Shown: positions 26,801-36,379 of the stretch, in pieces
Position numbering within the stretch: the first letter of the stretch is position 1
Layout: the number at the start of each line of letters is the position of its first letter
DNA from: Ashinkailepas kermadecensis
Taxonomy: Eukaryota > Arthropoda > Thecostraca > Neolepadidae
DNA length: 64,000 nt
Assembly: GCA_034440615.1 (NCBI GenBank)
Contig: JAOTOM010002920.1
Coordinates: forward strand, 1-64,000
Direction: 5' to 3'
Made by a program: the position numbers and the translations under genes
Notes under the pieces: generated by a model
Told to the model about the DNA's origin: nothing
Seen by the model: the letters and a program-made list of their open reading frames with translations, nothing else
The model's database searches: none

Positions 26801-29243
26801 GATATTCATAGGGACGTTTTTAGGGGCCGTAAACGTTCGTAAGGGTCCATGGATGTTTGTAGGGGTCCAAACACGATAGTAAAGGTCCGTGAACTCTCGT
26901 AAAGGTCTGTAGTTATTCGTAAGGGTTCATCGACCTTAATAAGAGCTAGATGATGCTCGTAAGAAACCGGAGAAGCTTGTAAGAACCTGTGCACGTGTCT
27001 ATGAATCCGAATGCGGTCGTGAGGGCTTTCGAACTTTTGTGGACGCTGCATGACATTTGCAGTCGATGCGCCCATAAATCCCAATAACCAACCAATCCAA
27101 CTTTCGTAGATTGCAACTATTCAGACATTGTAACCCTCACTTACTGTTCTTCCCTCCCATCACTGTCGCAATTCGAGAAACCACCAAGTCTTCATCATTG
27201 ACATCCCGGAACCATTACCTAAAACCATTACCTAAAACCCGTCCTATTAGATACATTTCACCCGGGTGTGTCTTGCAATTCAAGCTGGTTCCATGTAGAC
27301 TCCGTGGGACTTTCGTGTGTTCTTTGTGTTCCATACTGAGATTTATACACATCCGGACGGTCAATAAACAGCAGTGCCTATTGCATGTTCCCTCATGCTT
27401 TATTTATTTGTCAGTACCACATGCTGGTGCTTGTATTTTTCTTGGTTGCTCAGCTATGGCTATGCGACCATGATCTGTGCCAGAAAGATAAACTTATAAA
27501 AAAATATATTCATTGTAAACAAGGTCATGCCAAGGGATTCATAGAATGTAATCTAAGTCCGACAGAGCACCATTACTAAGCTTCATGGAAGCAGTTCTAC
27601 AGGTGCATTCACTAGGAGCAGTTCCCTTAGCCAGCCTTGGTTTCTGTAGGCCAGCATTTCTCAACAACTCTGAACATAACCAGCGACACTGACCAGCTTC
27701 TGTATGCAGGCATCATCTACGACATCATCAATGAGCCTCCCAGCATCGGATCGACGACGGATGATCGGGGACATTCCAAACCAGTAAGCTTTTTGTTGGT
27801 TGTTAGGCATATTAGTGTGATCGACATCTAGTGACAGTGTTAAAATATTGATTTCTCGTTAGGTGTGAAATGTCGAAACGAGTGCAGTAGGATGTCGAAA
27901 CCGTTATGGAAGTAATGTTACTTGAAATCTTGTTAAGTCCTGCAAACCCAGGTTTGAGACAATTGCGTTCATAGGACTGTTCCCGTGTTGTGTGTTTTGA
28001 AAGGTACCTATTTGGGGATACCGATATCAATGATAACGATACAAACACCTATGCTATAAACTGGCATTATATAACATGGCACATCATAGGTAATCCCTTC
28101 ACCTGAAACTGCCCTAAGGGATGTTGGTTATCATGATCTCGGATCCGTTATGGTTAGCATAAGCATGATACTTGTAAATGGAATACAGTTAGAAACGAGG
28201 CATGAAGACTTCACAAACACGCACCAAGAAGCACGATGTCGATACTTCCTTGGAAAGGATGTTGAATCAGTGTTCAGTAAGTGGTATATTCTACCCTATT
28301 TCGCGAATAATTTATCACTGTCTAGTGACATGTGAAAAGTTCAGCGGAGCGTTGTACTATCATTTTCATGTGTATCATTAAAAAAAAAAATATTTCAGTA
28401 TTAATCAGACATTCATCAACAAATGACGAATTATACGCAGACAGATGTTTCGACACGACCCTTCCGTAGGTTCTGTTCGCTATCAAGCTGATCTAGATAT
28501 GCAATCCACAAAGTCATAATGGCCCAGGTAGTCGAAACACCCTAAAGCCATAGACCACCACCACCACAACCAACACTAAGTCTACCTTCAGATGGCGTTC
28601 CTGCCGTACCGGGTGAATGGCCAGTACATCATGGAGGGACTGGCCTCTTCCTTTCTCTTCACGCTCGGTGGGCTTGGCTTCATTCTACTGGACCATACGC
28701 ACAACCCGGCCACGCCTCGCAGCAACAGGATGATGCTAATCTGCGTGGGCTTCTCCTGCATCTTAGTCTCCTTCGTCGCCTGCTTTACATTCATGAGGAT
28801 CAAGTTGCCGTGAGTAGCCCACATCGTTAGGGTAGTGATGAACAGGTCGAATTTTTGCTGGACTGTCGGCGTGAGCTCTGCTTCAGCACTATCATTATGA
28901 GCGAACACGAAACCCTTGCCGATATTTCCAATGAGTGGAGGGGTGTGCAATACTTAAAATTCGTGATGATATAAGAAGTACAGAAACAGGTTTGGTTGAA
29001 TATTATGTTGAATTGCCACAACAGGTACCGAACGACTGCTTCGAAAATTTATTGCAATTAATTGGTGTCTTACTTCGTTTAATGACAGTTTGTTTGTTTT
29101 TTGCTGTAAGAAGTTAAATATCAGCACTGCAGAAGGTTCAAATACGGCTGTTTTAGTGGTTGTTTTCAATATCGTCGGGAACTTTCGCATTGTGTTGTGG
29201 CCATAATTATCACTCATGTTTCAGGTACTACTTGCTGACATAG
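20714..29243 (+). CDS. OSTC: OSTC gene: oligosaccharyltransferase complex subunit OSTC (DC2), four exons
   Basis: Joining 20714-20852, 27710-27783, 28592-28809 and 29225-29243 gives a 149-residue protein, the length of human OSTC. Intron phases agree at all three junctions, with GT donors and AG acceptors. Recognisable family text includes [11 protein letters not shown] (15-25), [14 protein letters not shown] (40-53), EPPSIGS (55-61), [18 protein letters not shown] (77-94), GGLGFILLD (97-105) and FMRIKLP (138-144). Three hydrophobic segments lie near residues 31-53, 86-104 and 118-138. The family is a small ER membrane subunit of the STT3A-type oligosaccharyltransferase that helps couple N-glycosylation to the translocon. 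The start was chosen because MESVLALPF aligns with the conserved N-terminus, although the frame stays open upstream. Two differences from the usual family text are M72 where vertebrates have V, and a C-terminal PYYLLT instead of a Gly-Tyr-Leu ending. Introns 1 and 2 carry transposons. Confidence 0.95.
21933..23741 (-). mobile_element. CR1-type LINE, 5'-truncated (copy 2), in OSTC intron 1
   Basis: Antisense to OSTC. On the - strand ORF2 is broken into 23738-23291, 23275-22304 and 22267-22037 by stop codons or frameshifts. It contains most of the [40 protein letters not shown] and [13 protein letters not shown]. The catalytic FADD box reads FADA, so the copy is dead. Homology with the 32715 copy stops abruptly at about 23741, where it joins unrelated DNA. 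The 3' tail is repeats of ATAAAGAC at 21935-21955. Confidence 0.95.
24013..24501. mobile_element. hAT-like non-autonomous DNA transposon (copy 1), OSTC intron 1
   Basis: Termini are CAGTGTTAAAATATT and the inverted CAGTGTTAAATTATT. The element is flanked by the perfect 8-bp duplication AGCTTGCA (24005-24012 and 24502-24509). An 8-bp duplication with a CAG-starting terminal repeat is characteristic of hAT elements. There is no transposase frame, so it is non-autonomous. It is related over its length to 27835-28320. Confidence 0.92.
25739..25898 (+). mobile_element. tRNA-derived SINE, complete copy with 12-bp TSD
   Basis: Perfect 12-bp target duplications CAAGGAGGACTC lie at 25727-25738 and 25899-25910. 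The head has a Pol III A box (TGGTCTAGGGG at 25748) and B box (GGTTCGAGTCT at 25791). The anticodon region (CTCACAA) recalls tRNA-Val type heads, but tRNA stems are imperfect, so it is a SINE rather than a working tRNA. The body has two hairpins: CCAATC/GATTGG (25828-25848), then a GCGACGC...GTGTCGT stem shared with the mini-retroposons. The tail is A- and ACC-rich. Confidence 0.9.
26800..27035. repeat. Degenerate ~27-30 bp array (GTTCGTAAGGGTCC type)
   Basis: CGTTCGTAAGGGTCCATGGA, TGTTTGTAGGGGTCC, CTCTCGTAAAGGTC and TATTCGTAAGGGTTCAT recur with a period near 27-30 bases. The opposite-strand version of the same family is at 46490-46935. Confidence 0.7.
27041..27098 (+). mobile_element. Mini-retroposon (orphan SINE 3' module), copy a
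   Basis: Contains GGACGCTGCATGACATTTGC, then GTCGATGCGCCC and an AATAACCAACC tail. Flanked by near-perfect 9-bp repeats (AACTTTTGT and AACTTTCGT, 27032-27040 and 27099-27107). Lies in OSTC intron 1. Confidence 0.7.
27710..27783 (+). CDS. OSTC: OSTC exon 2 (residues 47-71)
   Basis: Follows the acceptor TGTATGCAG and ends CCA|GTAAGC in phase 0. Encodes [15 protein letters not shown] and the loop up to HSKP, matching the OSTC family closely. Intron 1 is 6.86 kb. Confidence 0.95.
27835..28320. mobile_element. hAT-like non-autonomous DNA transposon (copy 2), OSTC intron 2
   Basis: Same termini as 24013-24501 and flanked by a different perfect 8-bp duplication, TCTAGTGA (27827-27834 and 28321-28328). 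Internal phrases such as GCACGATGTCGATACTTCC are shared with copy 1 in the same orientation. The two are independent insertions and not a segmental duplication, because their target duplications differ. Confidence 0.93.
28592..28809 (+). CDS. OSTC: OSTC exon 3 (residues 72-143 plus two bases)
   Basis: Follows the acceptor CTACCTTCAG. Encodes [11 protein letters not shown], the second and third membrane segments and FMRIKL, then ends CC|GTGAGT. Without splicing it would end at a TGA just past the donor. The phase-2 junction to exon 4 restores the proline and a short C-terminus. Confidence 0.93.
29225..29243 (+). CDS. OSTC: OSTC exon 4 (last residues and stop)
   Basis: Acceptor ATGTTTCAG at 29216-29224. 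The 19-base coding end completes proline 144 and adds YYLLT then TAG. It is too short for any ORF caller. It is supported by the phase and by the total length of 149 residues, but a different last exon cannot be excluded. Confidence 0.75.
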
Positions 29244-29744
29244 AGCACCAGCTGATCGGCCGTTGCTGCCACCGGTTCATCGGCACTGATTTCGGAGCGG
29301 TGTATGTGTATGTGGAGTATGTGGCTTGAGGGAAAATGGCTTTTGCCTGTTTACAGACCTCCGGTTGGTATGTCGCGATTGCTGTCATTGTGTTGTCTTG
29401 GGGAAGTACGTTGAGTTATTCGCATCGCGTATATGCGCATTTCATGGCCGATGATACCGGTGTCGTGATACCCATCTGCAGGTGGTCAAATTGCACGCCA
29501 CGTCAATTGGGCATGACTTTTTCTATTGTCAGGAATAAAGGCGTTGATCTGACTAATACCGTTTTATCGTTCCTGGTGTCCCATTAATACAATCAAGATC
29601 GGACAGATCGTCAAAAAACAGTTTTACCCGGAACTTACTGGGGATTCTCTAACACCCCTCCCCATTCAGCTGCTTTTCTAAAATCAGCGTTTAGCTACTC
29701 AGCTTTGTCGTTATAGCCATTCGCACTTGTAGGAATAGGGATGG
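29244..29744. other. Downstream flank of OSTC
   Basis: Presumably 3' UTR and flank. I saw no convincing AATAAA signal close to the stop. An 83-codon frame at 29336-29587 has a hydrophobic start but no recognisable family. Confidence 0.35.
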
Positions 29745-30150
<406 letters not shown>

Positions 30151-30189
30151 ATTGAAGAGGGGTCGCACATATGCTAAGTACAGTTTTTT

Positions 30190-30870
30190 ATGACTTACTT
30201 GCTCTTATATATCACACTTCTATTAATGAGTCCCAGCATTCTGAGTGCCCTGTTCCTAGCTGAGATACATTGTTTTTTCTGCTTTAAAGTATTTTGAAAC
30301 CAACACACCTAAGTCCCCTTCCTCTTCAATAACATCCAGTTCCCTCCCTCCCATTGTATATCTGAAAGTCTCACCTCCAGACCCCAGATGCATAACCTTA
30401 CACTTGTCATAGTTGAAAGACATCTGCCATTGATCAGCCCACTTTTTTAGGTCCTCCAAGTCTAGTTGAATATTTATAGATTGATCACACCTGTTTGCCA
30501 CTCCTACCAGGTTAATGTCATCAGCAAATTTGAACACTATTCCTCAGCCCTACCTCAATGTTATTCACAAAGATGATAAAGAGAAGTGGCCCTAGAATAG
30601 AGCCCTGCGGTACTCCACTCAGAACATCCTTCCAATCAGATTTACATCCATTTAACATTTGTTTGCTTGTTTGCTTCCCCTCAACCATGCTTCAATCCAA
30701 CCTAGAACTTTACCAACAATCCCATGTTGCTGTAGTTGATGAATTGGCCTCCCATGTGGAACTTTATCAAAAACTTTGCAAAAGTCCAGGTACACAACAT
30801 CCATCCTGCTTTGATTGTCTACTTCTGTAGTAACATACTCCATGAACTCCAAAAGGTCAGTTAAACAAGA
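30190..30870 (-). mobile_element. CR1-superfamily LINE, internal RT fragment (distinct subfamily)
   Basis: The - strand encodes, in broken frames, MEFMEYVTTEVDNQSRMDVVYLDF and KVFDKVPHGRP (30852-30652), then FKFADDINLVG and WQMSFNYDKCKVMHLG (30537-30256). These are RT domains with an intact FADD box. The text is clearly different from the other CR1 copies here, so it is another subfamily. Both ends are missing. Confidence 0.85.
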
Positions 30871-32670
30871 CCTTCGAGATCGAGGTCGAGGTCACAGAGA
30901 TAACCAGGTTCCGAACTATGCACTTATATCTAATTATACTTAGAATCGTTGCATTTTAATTAAATAATATTGAATTATATGACACATTTGGCTCAAAACG
31001 GAGCCTTGTGGGACGTGATAGTCTGGCTAGGTGACTTCCTGGGTCTTTGTGTTAATTTTCCTTGATGTCGATTTTGAAACAACGGTTACTCTGTCCTTGA
31101 GAGGGATCGGGGCCCTCTCTATCAGCCCCCCTATTTACGGGATACTTACGGGATAATAACAGCCCAGGTCCCTCCATGGGCGGGGGACGTTTTATGTCGT
31201 ACCAGGAACCCTCCTCTTCTGCTCAGGCTATCTCCGTGGCTCAGAGACATCTTCATCCGCCTGAGGCCCGCTGTCAGCTCTGCACACGTGCAAAAAAATC
31301 GTCAAGGCTGTCTACTACACGAAAACCATTCGCTGAAACTGTATCCCTGGCAAGTTCTAGCCTTCGTCGATAATTTACATGTTAAACATGGTGTGCAGCT
31401 TCACTGGCTACAGCCTCGGGCTGTGAAGCTCAATAGAAAAAGAAAGGATGATCGATGACTGCAATCAGAAAGAAGAAAAATAGATTGGTTCTATTAAGCG
31501 AAATTATGGATGTACTACACATGTGCGATGAATTAACTAATCTGGGAAAATAGCACGAACGTCGTCAATAGTCAGTGGCGAACCTAGGATTTGCGCCAGG
31601 GAATGGGAAGCGGGCTAAGGGATTTGAAGGGGGCCCACCTACTCCCATTAAAAAAAGTCTGGATTTCGACCACTGATATTTCAAAGATTTTTATTTTATT
31701 TTTCAAATCAAATAATTAGTGCTAAACTTAATTGTCCTGTGGAGGGGACCCAATCTACCACCGTCGTTTCTGAGTCACGGATTTCAACCATAACTCCCAT
31801 CCTTTTCGAAAGGCTTTTTCCATCCTTTTGGTATCCATGTAAAAGTACCTCACACTACGGACATTATACGTGCACAAATCACTGAAAAATGTAAAAATTT
31901 CAAATTTCTGGCATTCCAGTTAATAACGTTCAGTCGCCAAAACGCCAGCGTTCTTGCACTTGTACACCCGCCTAAAGCGTTCTGCGCATTCGCCACACTA
32001 CCTGCGATTCTCCGGTTTCTGCTAGGCTTCCCACGTCTTGCTAATGGACACATTTCATGTCGTCACAGGTGGTTTTTTTCTCAAGTTTCACTAGTGATTT
32101 GGTTTTTAAAGACGATGGTGGCATTCATTTATTTCTTAAAAATCCATAAATTACTTCAATAATTCAAAGAAGCACCTCAGAATGCCACGCCTCGTGATTG
32201 GTCAAAATATTTGTGACGTCACATCTGTAGAGCTGAGCGATGCTTGACCGCAGGGGCGGTCGGGCCATGTAAGGCACTAAGGCAGCGTCTCACCTGAGTA
32301 GAGCTGGAAAGTATATTTCTACGTTATTTTCGTGCAAATGATGCTTTCATTCACTGGAAAATAGCTAAGTTGAAAAAACTGGAAACAAATATGGATTGGT
32401 GATTCTTAATTATAGTGAAAATTGAAGTTCACATTTACATCTTAGCTTCAAAACAGCTCTATAGCCGGTCCGCAAAGGCATGCCTCTGGCAGATGTCGCC
32501 ACATAGTGCGCATTCGTTTCATAACAAGCGCAGGGTATGCGGCCTTTTGGAGTGGAGTCCATTCTACTCTTAATAGATATCGCTATGTGAGAGACACCTT
32601 TGAGGTACATCAGGCCATGGTTTGCACAAAGTTGTTCCAATTGATTCGTGAAAATAAGGGAATGTGCGGA
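30871..32670. other. Intergenic, nothing firmly recognised
   Basis: CAGTGGCGAACCTAGG near 31571, followed by GGGGGCCC text, resembles a hAT-type transposon end. No gene or complete element can be supported. Confidence 0.35.
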
Positions 32671-32732
32671 ATTTATTTATTTATTTATTTCACGATACAT
32701 GCCCTCCACGTACTCATAAAAGTCATAAAGTC

Positions 32733-33243
32733 ATAAAGTATTAAGGCTTAATAAGAGCCACAGGGGCCCATCTGGGTTAAGCCTATCTAGAAAAGGTACT
32801 AGAATGTACATACTCCCACCCCAATCAATCCCTTAAGCTATATATCCCAGCCCATCTAACACCACTCACTTGCTACCGCCTAACACCCTCAATAATCACA
32901 AGCTCCTCCCATCACACCCATCGTGCCACCATAGACAACCTCATCAGCATCACATCCCGAAGGAAGGTGCCGAATCCACTGCTAGGCACATCCCACAGAA
33001 ATTCATAAAGCGTTCAGACTTAATAAGAGACTCACTTGCTATTGCATAATACACTCAACAATTACAAACTCCTCCCATCATACCTATTGTGCTACCATAG
33101 ACAATCTCATCAGTATCACATCCCGAAGGAAGGTGCTGAATCCACTGCTAGGTACACCCTATATAAAGTTATAAAGCATTTAGACTTAATAAGAGACTCA
33201 CTTGCTATTTCATAACACAGTCAACAATTACAAACTCCTCCCA
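32733..33243 (-). repeat. Tandem ~167-bp repeats in the CR1 3' UTR
   Basis: The phrase ACTCACTTGCTAT, TCAACAATTACAAACTCCTC and CATCCCGAAGGAAGGTGC, ending with an ATAAAG-TTYAGACTTAATAAG boundary, recurs around 32864-33003, 33005-33170 and (partial) 33172-33243. Copy 3 thus carries 2.5 units. The other CR1 copies in this window show a short 3' UTR instead. Confidence 0.85.
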
Positions 33244-35174
33244 ACTCCCACTCCTCCCTGTCGATCAACCTTCCCTGGAATACAGAAAAACAATCCCCTA
33301 TTCTTATAATGATTGTCTATGCCGTTTTTAAAGATGTTCAGTGTGTTGCTACTGACAATGGTTCCTGGCAGCTGGTTCCAGTGTTCTACTACCCTGTTGG
33401 TGAAGAAAGACTGTCTTAACCTTGTCCTGCTGTGATTAACTTTAATTTTGAATTGATGACCTCTAATTGCATCATTTCTGTTAAATTCAAACATTTCCCT
33501 GAGATATCCCTGTTCCTGACCATGAACAAATTTAAAAACCTCGATGAGATCTCCTCTCAGCCTTCTATATCTAAGTGAAAACATGTTCAATTTCTTCAGT
33601 CTTTCCTCATATTCCAGGTTGCCTATACCATTAACCATTTTTGTTGCCCTCTTTTGTACTCTCTCTAAAAGCCAACAATCTTTCTCATAACTAGGGGACC
33701 AAGCTTGGACACAGTATTCCAAATGTGGCCTGACATATGCACAGTAAAGCTTCCTGATGACCTCCTCATTTTTGTATGACACATTCCTCTGTATTGCCCC
33801 AAGCATTCTTAGTGCCTTCTTCCTGGCTTCTTTGGTCTGTTCTGATGCCCCAAATTTTGTGTTCAAAATAACACCTAAGTCCTTCTCCTGCTGAGTCACA
33901 GATAGTACTTGGCCACCCAACAAGTATGGAGCCTTCATATGCTGCCTACCTACATGCATGACTTTGCACTTATCAAAATTAAACTTCATTTGCCATTTTT
34001 TGGACCACTTCACTAGCTCGTCTAAGTCTTTCTGCAGCAAAACCTGCTCATTTTGCCCTGTTATTGCCCTAAAGATCTTCAAATCATCCGCAAATTTCAA
34101 AACCTTACTGCTTAGGCCACATTCAATGCTATTCACATATATAATGAACAATAGTGGCCCCAGTACCGACCCCTGGGGGACTCCACTAAGAACATTTTGC
34201 CATGATGACTTTGTACCATTTAGCATCACTCTCTGCTGTCTATCTGAAAGCCACAACTCTATCCATTTTAGGATGCTACCTGCAATACCATGGACCTGAA
34301 GCTGCATCATTAACCGTTTATGGGGTACCTTGTCAAAGGCCTTACTAAAGTCAAGATATGCTACATCAACCTGATTTCCCTGATCAAATTGTTCTGTAGC
34401 AAAATTCAAAAAGTCCAAGAGATTTGTGAGGCACGATCGCCCTTTTCTAAACCCATGTTGAGTATCTTGAATCAATTTGCTTCCTTCCAGAAAACTAACT
34501 ATTCTATCCTTGATAATTGATTCGAGTACCTTGCAGACTAGGGATGTGAGGCTTACTGGCCTATAGTTGTCAACTTTCCCTCTTTCTCCTTTCTTGAAAA
34601 TAGGAACTACATTTGCCCTTTTCCAATCTGTTGGAATTTCATTTTGCGAAACTGATCTACAAAATATTATGCTAAGTGGAATTGCCACTTCCTTTTCAGC
34701 TTCCCGCAATACCCTAGCATAAATTCCATCGGGTCCTGCTGCCTTGTTTGTCTTTATTTTTCTGATATAATTGAAAACAATATCACTATCAATGAAATCA
34801 ACATCGTGTATCTGATCACCTGTCACTGAACTGTGGTTCACGGTTGGCAGATTAGTCACATCCTCCACTGTAAACACTGATTTAAACTGCTTGCTCAGCT
34901 CCTCAACCATCTCACTATCCTCACTCAATATAGTCCCATTTACATCCAGTGGACCAATTGTGCTTGAAACTTTACTTAGCTTGTAGAAACTAAAGAACTT
35001 TTTACTGTCCCCATTACAGTTCCTAGCCAAATCCAATTCTTTTGCTCGCTTTGCTGCTCTGATTTTCTGCTTCACAGCGTCTCTAGATTTTTGATACGAC
35101 CTTAGATTTACGATATTTGAAGCCTCCTTAAATATTCTAAATGCACCTTTCTTAGCCTTAATTGCTTTCATCAC
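33228..35174 (-). CDS. CR1 ORF2, reverse transcriptase part
   Basis: A 648-residue open frame. It contains, in order, [29 protein letters not shown] RT block 1, [48 protein letters not shown], the catalytic FADDLKIF box, [16 protein letters not shown] and DLGVILNT. The conserved C-terminal region ends with NHYKNRG. In life it copies LINE RNA at the nicked target. It is separated from the endonuclease frame by small frameshifts around 35180-35340. Translated across them, the linker reads as a continuous CR1 protein (LSAIKWEEEFF... then KPAWLTPDVMK). The copy is therefore very recently inactivated. Confidence 0.95.
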   Translation of the reverse strand: MMKAIKAKKGAFRIFKEASNIVNLRSYQKSRDAVKQKIRAAKRAKELDLARNCNGDSKKFFSFYKLSKVSSTIGPLDVNGTILSEDSEMVEELSKQFKSVFTVEDVTNLPTVNHSSVTGDQIHDVDFIDSDIVFNYIRKIKTNKAAGPDGIYARVLREAEKEVAIPLSIIFCRSVSQNEIPTDWKRANVVPIFKKGERGKVDNYRPVSLTSLVCKVLESIIKDRIVSFLEGSKLIQDTQHGFRKGRSCLTNLLDFLNFATEQFDQGNQVDVAYLDFSKAFDKVPHKRLMMQLQVHGIAGSILKWIELWLSDRQQRVMLNGTKSSWQNVLSGVPQGSVLGPLLFIIYVNSIECGLSSKVLKFADDLKIFRAITGQNEQVLLQKDLDELVKWSKKWQMKFNFDKCKVMHVGRQHMKAPYLLGGQVLSVTQQEKDLGVILNTKFGASEQTKEARKKALRMLGAIQRNVSYKNEEVIRKLYCAYVRPHLEYCVQAWSPSYEKDCWLLERVQKRATKMVNGIGNLEYEERLKKLNMFSLRYRRLRGDLIEVFKFVHGQEQGYLREMFEFNRNDAIRGHQFKIKVNHSRTRLRQSFFTNRVVEHWNQLPGTIVSSNTLNIFKNGIDNHYKNRGLFFCIPGKVDRQGGVGVGRSL

Positions 35175-35297
35175 ATCTGGTGTAAGCCATGCTGGCTTTC
35201 CTACCCTTCTTTGCGCCTTTGCTTTTGGGGAACATGTCTAATCTGAATTTCCCTCAAGTAGGATTTGAACTTTTCCCACATTTCACAGGCATTTAAA

Positions 35298-36263
35298 TCA
35301 AAGAATTCTTCTTCCCATTTTATGGCACTTAAAGCCTCTCTCATGCAGGCAGTCTGCCCTGTTAAAATTTGGAATCTTTGCCAAATTATCCTTGATTGTC
35401 CCTGATACCTGTGCCTTGAATCTCACTATGTTATGGTCACTTCTTCCCAGAGTTTCTCCTACAGTCAAGTCTTGAACTAAATCACTTAAATCTGAGAAGA
35501 CAGGGTCCAGGAATGAGCCCTGCCTGGTTGGTTCCATTACAAACTGGTGTAAGAACAAGTCCTCTTCAAGGCATTTCCTAAACAGTTTACATGATGGGGA
35601 GCCAACACCAACATTTTCATATCCTTTTAGATTAAAGTCACCAAGAATAAGGCATTTCCTCTGAAAGTTTCTACTGATTTCCTCACAAATCACCTTATCA
35701 AGCTCCAGTTGCTGAGAATGTGGCAAGGTTCCTGATCGATACAAAGCTCCTATCCTCAGTTTATTGTTGTTGCCTTTTCCCACAGCAACATCAAGCCAAA
35801 TGGACTCCACAGACACATTTTTCACCCCATCTACTACTTTTTGAGAACTGTATAAGCTATTCACATAGAGCATTACACCACCCCCTTTCACTGCTGGACC
35901 CCTATTGCATGAAAACATATTGTATCCCTGGATCTCATAGTCCTGCAAGTTATCCCCAAAATATCCCTCACTCACCCATGCCTCAGTAATGCAAACAAAA
36001 TCTGGTTTCTCCTCAGCAACATAACACTTGAACTCATCAAATTTGGATCGAATGCTCTGAGCATTAAGCATCATACACTTAACAAAAGTTCCAAGACCAT
36101 CTTTGGCTTTTTTATGTTGAGTAGCTCTATCATCTCTGGATGAGCCACCACTCTGCCCCCTTGATCTACTGCTACCACTATTTGCTGACTGTGAGGTTCT
36201 ATTGCCTATGCTGTCACTATTGACATATCCCTGAGATGGCAATGCCAATTCTTCCCTCCCCAC
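35298..36263 (-). CDS. CR1 ORF2, apurinic/endonuclease-like (EEP) part
   Basis: A 321-residue frame with the endonuclease/exonuclease/phosphatase signatures LNAQSIRSKFDE, the catalytic glutamate in ITEAWVSEGY, GGGVMLYV, LILGDFNLKG and GRSDHNIV. This domain nicks the target DNA for target-primed reverse transcription. The N-terminal 60 residues are a Ser/Gly/Arg-rich linker. The frame begins at a GTG and is open upstream into the end of ORF1, so the true start is uncertain. It is the upstream part of the RT frame at 33228-35174. Confidence 0.93.
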   Translation of the reverse strand: MGREELALPSQGYVNSDSIGNRTSQSANSGSSRSRGQSGGSSRDDRATQHKKAKDGLGTFVKCMMLNAQSIRSKFDEFKCYVAEEKPDFVCITEAWVSEGYFGDNLQDYEIQGYNMFSCNRGPAVKGGGVMLYVNSLYSSQKVVDGVKNVSVESIWLDVAVGKGNNNKLRIGALYRSGTLPHSQQLELDKVICEEISRNFQRKCLILGDFNLKGYENVGVGSPSCKLFRKCLEEDLFLHQFVMEPTRQGSFLDPVFSDLSDLVQDLTVGETLGRSDHNIVRFKAQVSGTIKDNLAKIPNFNRADCLHERGFKCHKMGRRIL

Positions 36264-36271
36264 CCCATTAT

Positions 36272-36374
36272 CTAGTTTCCCTGAAGGACATGTTCGTATA
36301 CTTTGCCTAACACTTGCACCCCCTTCTCAGAGAAGTGCAAGCCATCCCTCTGATAGAGGTCAGATGAGCCATAA
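36272..36374 (-). CDS. CR1 ORF1, C-terminal tip of the SGNH-type esterase domain (5'-truncated)
   Basis: The - strand reads TYGSSDLYQRDGLHFSEKG followed by VQVLGKVYEHVLQGN and TAG, directly before ORF2. DGLHFSEKG is the Asp-x-x-His block found at the end of SGNH/GDSL hydrolases. An esterase of that type is known at the C-terminus of ORF1 in CR1 elements. The fragment is too short for an ORF track. It shows the element was once at least two-ORF, and that truncation occurred inside ORF1. Confidence 0.75.
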
Positions 36375-36379
36375 GTACT

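Larger units (their letters stand above)
32715..36374 (-). mobile_element. CR1-type LINE, nearly complete (copy 3), inserted in LINE-B 3' UTR
   Basis: A 5-bp duplication GTACT flanks it (32710-32714 and 36375-36379). The LINE-B 3' UTR, continuous in the copy at 54750-54780, resumes across it. On the - strand it has the end of ORF1 (36374-36272), ORF2 (36263-33228, endonuclease then RT), a 3' UTR with internal tandem repeats and a tail of ATAAAGTC units. It is truncated within ORF1. Confidence 0.93.
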
